DNA of 64,000 bases from Thermoanaerobaculia bacterium (GTDB lineage: Bacteria; Acidobacteriota; Thermoanaerobaculia; Multivoradales; JAIOJS01). The stretch spans positions 33,461-97,460 of the forward strand of contig JAUIDB010000016.1 of the NCBI GenBank assembly GCA_030429235.1, written 5' to 3'. This document shows positions 41,048-51,900 of the stretch, in pieces (the first letter of the stretch is position 1; each line of letters opens with the position of its first letter). The notes beneath the pieces are model-generated. The model worked only from the letters and a program-made list of their open reading frames with translations, did not search any database and had not been told where the DNA came from. The position numbers and the translations under genes are program-made.

Positions 41048-42673
41048 TCAAGCAACGCGCGGCTCCTCCGGTCGATGGTGGTAGTCGTACGCTTCGTGCT
41101 CGACCACGGGATCGTCGTCGAAGTTGAAGGTCGGCGGCGGTGAAGCGGTCTCCCACTCGAGGCCGACCGCCCCCCAGGGGTTGGCGGGAGCCTTCTTGCC
41201 GTAGCGCATCGACCAGGTGAGGTAGATGATCGGCAAGAGGTAGCCGAGGCCGAGCACGGAAGCGCCGGCCGTGGAGAGCACGTTGAAGACCTGGAACTCG
41301 GGGGGGTAGGCGTGGTAGCGACGGGGCATCCCGAGGTAGCCGACGATGAACTGCGGGAAGAAGGTCAGGTTGAACCCGACGAAGACCAGCAGGGCAGAGA
41401 TCTTGGCCCAGAACTCCGGATAGAGTTTGCCGGAGATCTTCGGCCACCAGTAGTGCAGACCGCCGAGGTAGCCCATGATCGTGCCGCCGACCATCACGTA
41501 GTGGAAGTGTGCCACCACGAAGTAGGTGTCGTGCACGTGGGTGTCGAGTCCCATCGTCGCCAGGAAGACGCCGGTGAGGCCACCGATGGTGAACAGGCCG
41601 ATGAAGCCGAGGGCGTAGAGCATCGGGGTCTGGTACGAGACCGAGCCCTGGAAGAGAGTGGCGGTCCAGTTGAAGACCTTGACTGCACTAGGGATGGCCA
41701 CGAGCATCGACAGGATCGAGAACACCGCCCCGGCGTAGACACTCTGGCCACTCACGAAGAGGTGGTGCCCCCAGACCAGGAAGCCCAGGAAGGCGATCGA
41801 GAGGGAGGAGTAGACGACGAAGGTGTAGCCGAAGACCTTCTTGCGGGAGAAGGCGGCGACCAGCTCTGAGATCACCCCCATCGCGGGCAGAATCATGATG
41901 TAGACCGCAGGGTGGGAGTAGAACCAGAAGAGGTGCTGGAAGAGCACCGGATCACCGCCCTGAGCCGGATCGAAGATCCCGATGTGCAGGCTGTGGTCGA
42001 GCATCAGCATTACCAGGGTGATGGCGAGGACCGGCGTGGCCAACATGATGATGATGCTGGTGGCGTAGAGCGCCCAGACCATCAGCGGCATCCGGAACCA
42101 CGTGAGGCCAGGAGCTCGCATACGGTGCACGGTGACGATGAAGTTGACCGCCGTCATGATGGAGCTGAAGCCGGCGATGAACCCGGCCATGGCCACCAGC
42201 GTGACCTGGGTGTTCGAGTACATCGAGCTGTACGGCGTGTAGAAAGTCCAACCGGTGTCGACCCCGCCGTTGATCAGCGCCCAGACGCCGAGAATGCCGG
42301 CCACCACGTAGACGTAGAAGCTGGCCAGGTTGATCCGGGGAAAGGCGAGGTCTTTGGCTCCTACCATCAACGGCAGGATGAAGTTTCCGAGCACGGCCGG
42401 GATGGCGGGGATCAGGAAGAAGAAGATCATGATCACACCGTGCATGGTGAACAACCGGTTGTAGATGTCCGGTTGCACCATGTCGCCCTCCGGGGTGAGG
42501 AGCTCCAGGCGGATCAGGGCAGCGAACAGGCCTCCGACCGAGAAGAAGATCGAGACCGCCACCAGGTAGAGCAGCGCGATCCGTTTGTGGTCCTTGGTCA
42601 GCAGCCAGGACTTGATGCCGTAGGCCGCGTTCAGGTAGTTGCTGCGCGAGCTATCGGTGATGAGGGTGCTCAT
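41048..42673 (-). CDS. ctaD: Cytochrome c oxidase subunit I, A2-type caa3 oxidase
   Basis: Catalytic subunit of 541 residues. The helix VI motif reads [15 protein letters not shown]: Tyr-Ser before HP and Ala in place of the A1 Glu, the A2-type D-pathway seen in Rhodothermus and Thermus caa3 oxidases. The K-channel lysine is present ([16 protein letters not shown]). CuB and haem ligands are in [10 protein letters not shown] and [16 protein letters not shown]. It starts 4 bases inside ctaC. Compared with the A1-like enzyme at 26880-28628, the two oxidases have complementary proton-path signatures. Confidence 0.95.
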   Translation of the reverse strand: MSTLITDSSRSNYLNAAYGIKSWLLTKDHKRIALLYLVAVSIFFSVGGLFAALIRLELLTPEGDMVQPDIYNRLFTMHGVIMIFFFLIPAIPAVLGNFILPLMVGAKDLAFPRINLASFYVYVVAGILGVWALINGGVDTGWTFYTPYSSMYSNTQVTLVAMAGFIAGFSSIMTAVNFIVTVHRMRAPGLTWFRMPLMVWALYATSIIIMLATPVLAITLVMLMLDHSLHIGIFDPAQGGDPVLFQHLFWFYSHPAVYIMILPAMGVISELVAAFSRKKVFGYTFVVYSSLSIAFLGFLVWGHHLFVSGQSVYAGAVFSILSMLVAIPSAVKVFNWTATLFQGSVSYQTPMLYALGFIGLFTIGGLTGVFLATMGLDTHVHDTYFVVAHFHYVMVGGTIMGYLGGLHYWWPKISGKLYPEFWAKISALLVFVGFNLTFFPQFIVGYLGMPRRYHAYPPEFQVFNVLSTAGASVLGLGYLLPIIYLTWSMRYGKKAPANPWGAVGLEWETASPPPTFNFDDDPVVEHEAYDYHHRPEEPRVA

Positions 42674-43680
42674 AGCGTTTCCTCGGTCGCCTCGTCGGCC
42701 GCGCTGGCGGCATTCTCAGCGGGGTTGGCCTCGGCCGCGTCCTCGGGACTGGGCGACAGGCTCTTGATGTAGGTGATGAGCTTGAAGACGTTCTCTTCGC
42801 TGATCTGCCCCTGATAGGTGGGCATCAAAGGCGAGTAGCCGTCCACGATCTTCTCGGCCGGGGTGAGGATCGACTCCCGCAGGTACTGGTCGTCGATGGT
42901 GACGGTTCGGCCGTCGACCAGTCGAACCTCCTCGCCGTAGATATCGTGAAGGCTGGGGCCGCGGCCGCCGTCTCCTTCGCCATGGCAGGTACCGCAGGCC
43001 AGCTGGTCAAAGAGCTGGCGGCCGGCTTCTTCGGGAGCCTGAGCAGTGGCGGCGCCGCCGGCGAGCCAGCGTTCGTAGTCCTCGGGCTCGAGAACCACGA
43101 CCTGTCCGCCCATCAGGGAGTGCTCGGCGCCGCAGAACTCGGCGCAGAACAGGTGGAAGCTGCCGGTCTTGGTGGCTTCGAACCAGACGGTGGTGTAGCG
43201 GCCGGGGATGACATCCTTCTTGACGCGGAAGGCGGGGAAGTACAGGCTGTGGATGACATCCTGGGAGATCGCCTTGATGACGATTGGCTGGCCCTTCGGG
43301 ACGTGCAGGGTGTTGATCTCGCGTTGGCCGTCGGGATGCTGGAACTTCCACATCCACTGCTTTCCGATCGCGGTGTACTCGATGGCGTCGGCGGGAGGCC
43401 GGGACTGCGCGAAGAAGACCTTGGCTCCCCAGAAGAAGAGGACCAGGACGATGGCCAACGGAATCGCGGACCAGACGATCTCCAGAAGTAGGCTGCCGTG
43501 CAGGTTGCTGCCGATTTCGTCGTCGGAGCGTCGACGGTAGCGCACGGCGCAGTAGACCACGGCTCCCGCGATGAGAATCGAGAAGAAGGCGGAGAGCGCG
43601 ACCAGGAACAGGTAGATTGCGTCTACCTGGCCGGCCATCGTCGAGGCCGCCTCTGGGAAGAGGGGGAAATCCAAGGGCAT
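42670..43680 (-). CDS. ctaC: Cytochrome c oxidase subunit II with fused cytochrome c (caa3 type)
   Basis: A 336-residue subunit. Two N-terminal helices, a cupredoxin domain with CuA ligands C179, C183, H187 and M190 ([12 protein letters not shown]), and a C-terminal cytochrome c domain with CGTCH and Met in SPLMPTY, which makes this a caa3 oxidase. The fused haem c can accept electrons directly from ActE of the adjoining ACIII. An acidic Ala/Glu-rich tail ends the protein. ATG at 43680 follows the sco stop directly. Confidence 0.95.
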   Translation of the reverse strand: MPLDFPLFPEAASTMAGQVDAIYLFLVALSAFFSILIAGAVVYCAVRYRRRSDDEIGSNLHGSLLLEIVWSAIPLAIVLVLFFWGAKVFFAQSRPPADAIEYTAIGKQWMWKFQHPDGQREINTLHVPKGQPIVIKAISQDVIHSLYFPAFRVKKDVIPGRYTTVWFEATKTGSFHLFCAEFCGAEHSLMGGQVVVLEPEDYERWLAGGAATAQAPEEAGRQLFDQLACGTCHGEGDGGRGPSLHDIYGEEVRLVDGRTVTIDDQYLRESILTPAEKIVDGYSPLMPTYQGQISEENVFKLITYIKSLSPSPEDAAEANPAENAASAADEATEETL

Positions 43681-43681
43681 T

Positions 43682-44569
43682 TTAGGAGAGACCCTCCTGC
43701 GCAGTTGCTCTAGAGTGGTGGGCTTTCGGGTGTTTCTCGAGACGGAGGAGGACCGTGATGAGGGCACCCAACCCGATCAGGGTGAGGAGGCCACCGATGC
43801 GCAAGAGACGCATGGTGAGCAGGGTGTACTTGCCGGTCGCTGGGTTGTAGCGGTAGCAGTACAGAAGGACCTGGTCGACGGCGGTTCCGAGACGGCGTTC
43901 GGAGGCCTCGACCAGCCCCAGTCGAAGGTTCTTGGGGGGGTATTCGATTCCGTAGAAGTAGCGAGAGATGCGCCCGTCCGGCGTGACGAGGAGCACGCTG
44001 GCGGCGTGGATGTACTCAGACGTCGCGGTATCCAGGGTGGCCCGGAAGCCGATCGCCTCGGTGAGCTCTCGAACCGCGGCCTCGTCGCCGGAGAGGAAGT
44101 GCCACCCGTCGTCGCCGCGGGGTTCTTCCAGCCCGCGGTTGTAGAGGTCGAGGGCCGACTGGCGGCGGGGCGCGGCGTCGGCGGGACCCTCGGCGGGGTT
44201 GAAGCTGAAGGCCACGACGTCGTACTCGCTACCGGCATCGAAGGTCAGGACCTTGAGGCTCTTGACCAGGCTCTCCAGGGTCAGGGTGCAGAGCATCGGG
44301 CAACGGTAGTAGACCGGCAGCAAGACGACGGGGCGTTCGCCGAAGTAGTCGCCGAGTCGCACCGCCTTGCCACTAGAGTCCAGCCATTGGCTGTCGAGAG
44401 GTAGGCTGTCGCCGATCTTCTGCTCGATGCCGGCGTCCCCGAACTCGCTCGGCCGCGTGGACGCTGCGAGATCTTGGCCCCATGCTCCCGCCACCCCACT
44501 GGACGCGAGGGCCAGGAGGCTCAGAGCGGTGCGGCGCACCGCGGGGGTGAGACGGAGGGACTGGATCAT
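43682..44569 (-). CDS. SCO-family copper chaperone, membrane-anchored
   Basis: A 295-residue SCO1/SenC protein with signal peptide, the CPMLC copper site and the conserved His (SEYIHAASV), plus a C-terminal transmembrane helix (GGLLTLIGLGALITVLLRL). It would insert copper into the CuA centre of the caa3 subunit II encoded next. The second SCO gene is at 54585-55238 and lacks the C-terminal helix. Confidence 0.9.
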   Translation of the reverse strand: MIQSLRLTPAVRRTALSLLALASSGVAGAWGQDLAASTRPSEFGDAGIEQKIGDSLPLDSQWLDSSGKAVRLGDYFGERPVVLLPVYYRCPMLCTLTLESLVKSLKVLTFDAGSEYDVVAFSFNPAEGPADAAPRRQSALDLYNRGLEEPRGDDGWHFLSGDEAAVRELTEAIGFRATLDTATSEYIHAASVLLVTPDGRISRYFYGIEYPPKNLRLGLVEASERRLGTAVDQVLLYCYRYNPATGKYTLLTMRLLRIGGLLTLIGLGALITVLLRLEKHPKAHHSRATAQEGLS

Positions 44570-44572
44570 GAG

Positions 44573-45034
44573 CTACTCGGTAGGTGGGACGGCGTCGGTG
44601 CGGTTTGGAGTCTCTTCGCTGTCGGCTTCGTCGGTGACCGCGGCGTCGTGGCTCGCGGCGGCGAGTTGTGCGACGGCGAGATCCAGCGCACGGTCGATGG
44701 GGACGTGCGCGATTCCGGCCGCCTCATCGACCCAGCCGTAGCTGTGCAGCTGCTTCTCGGCGGCGCTGAGGTTGCGGTCGAGCTCGCGCTCCGGTAGCTG
44801 AAGCAGCTTCGGACCGGGCACCTCGATCGGGAGACTGGCTTCCGACAGGACGGGAGCCGCGGGATCGGCCTGCTTCTCCAGGTCGAGGAAGAAGAAGTAG
44901 AGCCAGTAGATGAAGGCGCAGGCCAGGACGAGGAAGACCACGGTCGCCCCGAGGGTCTTCACCAGGAAGCCGTAGGAGATCTCTCCGTCGTAGGAGTGGC
45001 CGCCCTGGGGTGATGCTTCGTGGGTTCTACTCAT
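44573..45034 (-). CDS. Single-helix membrane protein between actF and sco
   Basis: A 153-residue protein with one transmembrane helix (TLGATVVFLVLACAFIYWLYFFFL) near residue 35 and a periplasmic part (PGPKLLQLPERELDRNLSAAEKQLHSYGWVDEAAGIAHVPIDRAL). The HSYGWVDEA...VPIDRAL block recurs in small proteins beside cytochrome oxidase operons; by position it could be ActG-like. It overlaps the actF stop by 8 bases, so translation is coupled. Confidence 0.65.
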   Translation of the reverse strand: MSRTHEASPQGGHSYDGEISYGFLVKTLGATVVFLVLACAFIYWLYFFFLDLEKQADPAAPVLSEASLPIEVPGPKLLQLPERELDRNLSAAEKQLHSYGWVDEAAGIAHVPIDRALDLAVAQLAAASHDAAVTDEADSEETPNRTDAVPPTE

Positions 45035-46226
45035 AACCGAGGGTCTCCGCCAGATAGGGGTCGTTGACCGGTAGGAGCGGTCGCTTGGCGAGCAAACCCC
45101 AGAAGATCCAGATCCAGACTCCGCCGAGGCCGATGACGGCGGCGAGGTCGATCCAGATACCGGCGAAGGGGTGGAACTCACCATGGTGCGCTTGCAGCGT
45201 CGGAACCACGTTCCAGTAGATGTCGAACCAGCGCATGCACAGCAGCCAGGCGGCGACCTTCATCAGGCGCTTGCGTCGCTGTTTCAGGCTGGCCGACAGG
45301 AGGATCAGGAAGGGCAGGATGAAATGGCCCAGGAGGAGGAAGACGCTGGCGGCGGTCCAGGCTCCACGCATGCGAGGCAGGTAGAAGGTGATCTCCTCGG
45401 GCAGGTTGCCGGACCAGATCAAGAGCATCTGGGAGAACGAGAGATAGGCCCAGAGCATGGTGAAGGCGAACAGGAGTTTGCCGTAGTCGTGGAAGTGACT
45501 GCGGACGAACACCTTGTTCATCGGCTCTCGCTCGGCCAGCCAGTTGGCGACGAGGATCGTGAAGGTGAGAGCCGACAGGCCGGTGCCGGCGAAGAACCAG
45601 AGACCGTAGAGGCTCGAGAACCAGTGCGGATCGAGCGACATCACCCAGTCTACGGAGGCGAAGGTCATGGTCAACGCTAGGAGCAGGAAGCCGATCGCCG
45701 ACCATCCCTGCAGGCGGGTGAAGAGCTTGGCGTCGCCGGTTCGGTCCTGTTCGGCGGAGAGGGCCCGGATTCTCCAGGCGAGCACCCCCCAGACCAGGAA
45801 GTAGAAGACGTTGCGCAGCAGGAAGAACTCACGGTTGAGGTAGGGCGCCTTCATCGACAGGATCGGATCCGCGGCGACGGCGGCCGTATCGGTCCAGTGG
45901 TAGAGGTCGCTCATGCCGAGGGCGATCGGAATGAAGGCCACGGCCAGGAAGGGGATGGTGGCCGAGGCCGCTTCCAGCTGGCGTCGAATCACCAATCCCC
46001 AGGCGCCGCGGGAGAGGTGGTGCAGCATCATCAGTCCGAGCGAACCGAGGGCGACGGAGGCCCAGAAGACGTAGGCGATCAAATACGCCTGGTAGAAATG
46101 GTGGTGGTCCATGGCGAAGCCGGCACCGGTGGCGGCGAGGCCGACGACGCCGGCGATCAGCGCCTTGCTTCGGGGTCCGCTGGTGGCGGCCGGGGGGGCG
46201 AACTCGGTGGCTGTGATGGCGTTCAT
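45027..46226 (-). CDS. actF: ACIII subunit ActF (complete operon)
   Basis: A 399-residue ten-helix NrfD-like protein homologous to the copy at 32565-33773, with FIPIALGMSDLYHWTDTA, VDWVMSLDPHWFSSLYGLWFFAG and FSQMLLIWSGNLPEEI. Expected to serve as a membrane subunit involved in proton movement in ACIII. It follows actE by 45 bases. Confidence 0.93.
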   Translation of the reverse strand: MNAITATEFAPPAATSGPRSKALIAGVVGLAATGAGFAMDHHHFYQAYLIAYVFWASVALGSLGLMMLHHLSRGAWGLVIRRQLEAASATIPFLAVAFIPIALGMSDLYHWTDTAAVAADPILSMKAPYLNREFFLLRNVFYFLVWGVLAWRIRALSAEQDRTGDAKLFTRLQGWSAIGFLLLALTMTFASVDWVMSLDPHWFSSLYGLWFFAGTGLSALTFTILVANWLAEREPMNKVFVRSHFHDYGKLLFAFTMLWAYLSFSQMLLIWSGNLPEEITFYLPRMRGAWTAASVFLLLGHFILPFLILLSASLKQRRKRLMKVAAWLLCMRWFDIYWNVVPTLQAHHGEFHPFAGIWIDLAAVIGLGGVWIWIFWGLLAKRPLLPVNDPYLAETLGYE

Positions 46227-46271
46227 AACGTTCTCTTCGGTCGTGACGGTCGTCCAGGCTCGATGGCCGCT

Positions 46272-46922
46272 CTAGTGGCCGCCGGAGTGGTCGTCAGCAG
46301 GGGCGGTCGTGGCCGCACCAGGGTTGGTGAGCGCCTGACGGTCGGCCGCGGTCAGTGCCGAAGCCTCGACTCCCTGTGACAGCTGAAGGGCGCGGATGTA
46401 GGCCGCGATGGCCCAGCGATCCTCGACCGAGATCTGGCTGGCATAGCTCGACATGACGCCAAAGCCGTTGGTCATCACGTCGTAGTAGTAGCCAACCGGT
46501 TGCGACTTCAACGGGTCGGTATGGAAGGAGGGGGGTACCTTGTAGCCGCGCTGGGCGACCATGCCCTGTCCGTCGCCGAGCCGCCCGTGGCAGGGCGAGC
46601 AGAAGATGTCGTAGCGTTGCTGCCCACGCTCGAGGAGGGGCCGGTCGGCCTCCAGCGGCAGGACGGTCAACAGGTTGCCATTGGCATCCTTGCCCTCGAA
46701 GAGGGCGACATCCTCACGGAGCTGGCCGCGAGCGATCGCTCCTTCGACCGGCGGGCGGGACGCCATGCCGTCGGCGAAGAAGGTGCTCGCTTCGAGGGGT
46801 TCCAGGCGGGGCTGGTCGTGCATGTCCTGCCGACACCCGGGAGCGAGGAGGGCAACAGTACCGAGCAGGGCCCAGGTAGCGAGACGGAGGCGTCCGGGGC
46901 GCGACTTCGATCTAGTGGTCAA
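46272..46922 (-). CDS. actE: ACIII subunit ActE, monohaem cytochrome c lipoprotein (complete operon)
   Basis: A 216-residue lipoprotein (lipobox LLAPGC) with one haem site, CSPCH, and the ActE segment ASTFFADGMASRPPVEGAIARG. The N-terminal start is TTG at 46922, overlapping the actD stop by 11 bases. It is the probable electron exit from ACIII to the haem c of the caa3 subunit II encoded in the same operon. The C-terminus ends in a His-rich DDHSGGH. Confidence 0.93.
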   Translation of the reverse strand: MTTRSKSRPGRLRLATWALLGTVALLAPGCRQDMHDQPRLEPLEASTFFADGMASRPPVEGAIARGQLREDVALFEGKDANGNLLTVLPLEADRPLLERGQQRYDIFCSPCHGRLGDGQGMVAQRGYKVPPSFHTDPLKSQPVGYYYDVMTNGFGVMSSYASQISVEDRWAIAAYIRALQLSQGVEASALTAADRQALTNPGAATTAPADDHSGGH

Positions 46923-47469
46923 CTTCGGTCACCTCCGTGGGCCCGAGACTGGCCAGAAACTGGTGGGTCTCGTCGCGGTCGAAGTGAGGGTCGTCTGCCT
47001 CGATGCACAGGAAGTAGCGATCCTGTGAGGCGGCCGAGAACCGCGGGTTGTTGAAGACGGGGTGGTACGGCGTCGGGAGTCCGCAGAGCGCGAACATGCC
47101 GAAGACTGCGGTCAGGGCCGAGAACAGGATCGTCATCTCGAAGGTCACGGGGATGAACATCGGCCAGCTGTTGAAGGGGCGCCCGGCGATGTTCATCGGG
47201 TACTCGATCACGTTGACCCAGTACTGCATTCCGAAGCCGGCCAGGCAGCCGATGATGCCGCCGACCAGGACCATGAGAGGCAGTCTCGAGTGGTGGGATC
47301 CGAGAGCCTCGGCCAGTTCCTCGATCGGGAAGGGAGCGTAGGCATCCATCTTCCGATGACCCCGCTCGTAGGCCTTGCTGGTGGCCTCGACCAGGGTGTT
47401 CGGGTCTTCGAATTCCGCCATCAGGCCGTAGAGACGGCCGCTCGTTTCGAGCTCGTGACCGTGACTCAT
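46912..47469 (-). CDS. actD: ACIII subunit ActD (complete operon)
   Basis: A 185-residue DUF3341 protein: LMAEFEDPNTLVEATSKAYERGHRK, APFPIEELAEALG, two transmembrane helices and HPVFNNPRFSAASQDRYFL. Homologous to the copy at 33776-34309. It overlaps actC by one base (TGATG) and actE by 11 bases. Confidence 0.93.
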   Translation of the reverse strand: MSHGHELETSGRLYGLMAEFEDPNTLVEATSKAYERGHRKMDAYAPFPIEELAEALGSHHSRLPLMVLVGGIIGCLAGFGMQYWVNVIEYPMNIAGRPFNSWPMFIPVTFEMTILFSALTAVFGMFALCGLPTPYHPVFNNPRFSAASQDRYFLCIEADDPHFDRDETHQFLASLGPTEVTEVDH

Positions 47470-48875
47470 CAGTGGTGCTCCTTCGGATGACCGGTGGCCT
47501 TGATCTTGGCTTCCGGCAGTAGCGTGCGGACCTCGAAGATCGAGATCATGGGCACGAAGCGAATGAAGAGGAAGAGGAGGGAGAGGAAGAGTCCCATCGT
47601 GCCGACGTAGATCGCCCAGTCCCAGATCGTGCCGTGATACATCCCCCAGGACGAGGGGAGGAAGTCACGGTGCAACGAGGTCACCACGATGATGAACCGC
47701 TCCATCCACATGCCGACGTTGACGAACATCGAGACGATCCACAGGCCGAGCGCCGAGGTGCGCACACGACGGCTCCACAGGGCCTGGGGAGCGAGCACGT
47801 TGCAGAGAATCAAGCTCATCCAGTGCCACTTATAGGGCCCCGTGACCCGGTTCTTGACCATGAACCACTCGAAGGGGTTGCCCGAGTACCAGGCCATGAA
47901 GATCTCGACCCCGTAGCCGTAGGCCACGATCAGTCCGGTGGCCAGCATCACCTTACCCATGTTCTGGAGGTGTCGCTGGGTGATGAAGTCCCCGAGGTTG
48001 AAGATCGAGCGCAACGGAATGGTCAGGGTGAGGACCATCGCGAAGCCGGCGAAGATCGCCCCGGCGACGAAGTAGGGCGGGAAGATCGTGGCGTGCCAGC
48101 CGGGAATGATGCCGACCGCGAAGTCGAAGGAGACCACGCTGTGCACCGAGAGCACCAGGGGGGTGGCGATCCCAGCGAGCAGCAGCGAAGCGACTTCGTG
48201 CTCGTGCCAGTGCTTGGCGGAGTTGCGCCAGCCGAGGGCGGTCATGCCGTAGATGATCTTGGCGATCTTGTTCTTCGAGCGATCCCGCAGGGTGGCCAGA
48301 TCGGGGATCAGACCCACGTACCAGAAGAGCACCGAGACCGTGGCGTAGGTCGATACTGCGAACACGTCCCATACCAGGGGGCTACGGAACTGTGGCCACA
48401 TCCCCATGGTGTTGGGGTAGGGGAGCAGCCAGTACGCGAGCCAGGGACGGCCGACGTGGATCAGCGGGAAGATGCCGGCGCAGGCCACCGCAAAGAGGGT
48501 CATGGCCTCCGCGAAGCGGTTGATCGACGTTCGCCACTCCTGCCGCAAGAGGAGGAGAATGGCCGAGATCAGGGTTCCGGCGTGGCCGATTCCGATCCAC
48601 CACACGAAGTTGATGATGGCGAAGCCCCATCCGACGGGGGCGTTGAGTCCCCAGATTCCGGTTCCCTGGAAGACCAGCTTGGCGATCGAGAAGATCAGCA
48701 GCATCATCAACAGGAAGGAGAACCCGAAGGCTGGGTAGAACCACTTCGGGGTCCCCCGGGTCACGACCTCACTGATGCGGTCGGTGACCGAACCCGTAGT
48801 GTGACCGGGCGCCAGTACCGGTGGTTTTTCGATGATTCCCGGGCGGTCGTAGCCGCCGTCTTGGATTACCGACAT
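47469..48875 (-). CDS. actC: ACIII subunit ActC (complete operon)
   Basis: A 468-residue NrfD-like ten-helix membrane protein, the proposed quinol-oxidising site. Landmarks are [60 protein letters not shown] and [20 protein letters not shown]. Starts with ATG at 48875, 49 bases after actB. Confidence 0.95.
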   Translation of the reverse strand: MSVIQDGGYDRPGIIEKPPVLAPGHTTGSVTDRISEVVTRGTPKWFYPAFGFSFLLMMLLIFSIAKLVFQGTGIWGLNAPVGWGFAIINFVWWIGIGHAGTLISAILLLLRQEWRTSINRFAEAMTLFAVACAGIFPLIHVGRPWLAYWLLPYPNTMGMWPQFRSPLVWDVFAVSTYATVSVLFWYVGLIPDLATLRDRSKNKIAKIIYGMTALGWRNSAKHWHEHEVASLLLAGIATPLVLSVHSVVSFDFAVGIIPGWHATIFPPYFVAGAIFAGFAMVLTLTIPLRSIFNLGDFITQRHLQNMGKVMLATGLIVAYGYGVEIFMAWYSGNPFEWFMVKNRVTGPYKWHWMSLILCNVLAPQALWSRRVRTSALGLWIVSMFVNVGMWMERFIIVVTSLHRDFLPSSWGMYHGTIWDWAIYVGTMGLFLSLLFLFIRFVPMISIFEVRTLLPEAKIKATGHPKEHH

Positions 48876-48924
48876 GGTTCCCCCGCTAGTGCACTAGAGA
48901 TCGTTTTGGTCTCGAATCCTCGCC

Positions 48925-51900
48925 TCATGCGTGCCCCTCCCCGGCGGAGTGGTCGGAGGCCAGGGCCGGATTCGGGTTGTTGACCTTGGCCAGATAGGTG
49001 GTGCGTGGTCGAGTGTTCAGCTCGGAGAGCAGCGAGTAGTTGAGCTCCTGCCCCTTCCACTGGGTGACTTCCGCTTCGGAGTCGTTGATGTTGCCGAACG
49101 CGATCGCCTCGGTGGGGCAGGCCTGCTGGCAGGCGGTCACGATCTCGCCGTCGCGGATCTCTCGATGCTCGCGGCCGGCGACGATCCGCGCCTCACTGAT
49201 CCGTTGGACACAGTAGGTGCACTTCTCCATCACGCCGCGGAAGCGCACCGTGACGTCGGGGTTGCGCTGCAGCTTCAACGAGGGCGTTACGAAGTCCTGG
49301 TACTTGAAGAAGTTGAACCGACGGACCTTGTAGGGGCAGTTGTTGGCGCAGTACCGCGTGCCGACGCAGCGGTTGTAGACCATGTCGTTCAGGCCCTCCT
49401 CGCTGTGCACCGTGGCCGCCACCGGGCAGACGAGCTCGCACGGAGCGTTCTCGCACTGCTGGCAGGGAACCGGAAGGTTCACCATGCCGTCGATGTCGCC
49501 GTAGTCGTCGCCGGTGAAGTACTGATCGACCCGCAGCCAGTGCATCTCGCGCCCGGCGGCGATCTGGTCCTTGCCCACGACAGCGATGTTGTTCTCACTC
49601 TGACAGGCGATGACGCAGGCGTTGCAGCCGGTGCACGCGGAGAGGTTGATGGCCATGCCCCAGGCGTTGCCCTCGTAGGGGTGGGGCGGGAACATGCTCA
49701 TCTCGGGCGGGAACTCGTGGCCTACGTCGTGAGCGAAGTGGGGATGCTCGCGGTAGTGCTCGAGCGACGCCTCGCGCACCAGGTGTCGGCCCTCCATGTT
49801 GAAGTGCTCTTGGGTGCCAGCCAGTTGGTAGCCGCTGCCGACCTTGGTCAGGGTGACGGCGGCCGACCAGAAGGCCTCGGTGGTGCGGAGCCTGCCGGCG
49901 TCGAAACCCTGTCCGGTTCCGACTCGGCCCGCGGCCGTCCGGCCGTATCCGAGGTGCGCCGTCACGACGCCGTCGGCTTGACCCGGTTGCACCAGAACCG
50001 CCATCTCCTGGGAGCGGCCGGAGGCCTCGACGTTGACCAGATCACCGGTCTGTAGACTCAGCTCTTGGGCGGTGTGGGGTGAGACGAGAAGCGCGTTGTC
50101 CCACGTCAGTTTGGAAATCGGCTTGGGGCACTCCTGCAGCCAGCCGTTGTTGGCGAACCGACCGTCCCAGACCGTCGGGTCGGGTCGGAGGGAGAGTTCG
50201 AGCGTGGCGGCGGAGCGTCCGGCGATGGCGCGAGCGGCGGCACTGGCGTCGATCGGACCCAGAGCAAGAGCCTCGGCTGCAGAGCCGGCTACCGTTCCGT
50301 CGTGGATCGCCTTGCGCCAGGCCTTCTCGCTGCCCAGCTGCTCGACCCAGTAGTCGCGGACCAGGTCGTAGCCTTTGACTCCGGGCGTACCCTCCAGTAC
50401 GGCGAGGACCTCGTGGGTCGACTTCGAACCGTAGAGCGGCTCGATCAGCGGCTGTTGGATGCTGATGCTTCCGTCGTAGGCCCGGGCGTCTCCCCAGGCT
50501 TCGAGGTAGTGGGTGGCCGGGATGTGCCACTGACAGTAGGGGCTGGTTTCGTTCGGGCGCTGTCCGTAGTGGACCTTGAGCCAGGTCTTGGGGTTCTGGA
50601 GGGCCTGCGCGAAGTCGAGATCGGCCGGTGCGTCGTAGACCGGGTTGGCCTCGAGTATCAGCAGGACTTCGATCTCTTGGTTGTTGAGTTCGTCGACCAG
50701 GGCCCGGAGGTCGGTGAGGTCGTCGCCGGGGCGCGCCGCCGCGGGCTGGGTGACGCGGACCGTGGTGCCAACGTTGCCTAGACTCTGGTTGATCGCCAGG
50801 ACGAGGGTGTGGAGTTCTTCCGAGAGATGATCCCCGGCGAGCACAGCGCCCCGCCCGGAGGCTGCCTGCAGATCCTGGGCTGCGACGTGGACCCAGTTGC
50901 GGGTGGCCTCGTCGAGATCCCCCGGTGAGCTGACGCCGGCCACTCCGACCTCGGCGGCGAGGGCAGTGGCTAGCCGTTCGATCTGGGACGGCGTCCGAGC
51001 CAGCCGGTGGTCGGCGATCGAGCCGGTGTTCGAGGCCGCACTCTCGACCACGTAGAGTCGGTTCATCTCGACTCCGTCGACGAAGGCCCGGCGGCGGCGA
51101 CCAAAGTCCTTGGCGTAGCGCACGGAGCCCGGCCCCTGGGCCAGGAAGTCGGCATCGAGACTGAGAAGTACGTCGGCTTCGGCCAGGGCGTAGTGGACCT
51201 CGGCCGGCTGTCCGGCCGCGGCGCTGGCACCGAGGGTCGCGTTGCGACGGCTGGCCGCTTCGTACTGATACCACTTGGCCTGCGGGAACCGCTGGAGGAC
51301 TCGCTCCATCTGGGCCGCCAGGCTGGGCGAGGTGATCGAGCCGCTGAGGATCCTGAGGCCCGCGCCTCCTGAGGCGGATTGGGCTCCCGCGGCCCCCATC
51401 AGGGCGTCGACGAGGGCCTCCCAGGTGCGGATGCGCCCCAGATGGGTCAGGGTCTGGGAGCGGTCGGGATCGTAGAGATCGAGGATCGAGGCCTGGGTCT
51501 TGAGATCGACGGCGCCCAGGCTGGCCGGGTGTTCGGGGTTTCCCTCGACCTTGGTTGGCCGGCCCTCATGGCTCTCGACCAGAATCCCGGTGGCGTAGCC
51601 CCCGAGGGTCGCCGCGGTGGCGAAGTACTCGGGTTTTCCGGGGATTCGCTGCTCGGGCTGGCGAACGAAGGGCACGATGGTCTCGAGCGGCTGCTTGGTA
51701 CAGGCAGTAGCACCTCCCAGCGCCAGCGAGGCACCCATGAGCTGGAGGAAGCGTCGCCGGTCGACGCCCTCGGCGAGCGGGATGGCGAGTCGCGGGAACT
51801 CGCGAGCGATCTCCTCCCGGAACGCGTCCGTCTGAGCGAACTCTTCGAGGCTCCGCCAGTACTTGCGGCCGGTCGGCTCAGCCGAGGTGCTCGGTTGGGG

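Noticed and set aside
47634..48983. About 450-codon open frame antisense to actC
   Set aside because: A shadow of the strongly conserved actC frame; His/Gly/Asp-rich without domains or a ribosome binding site.
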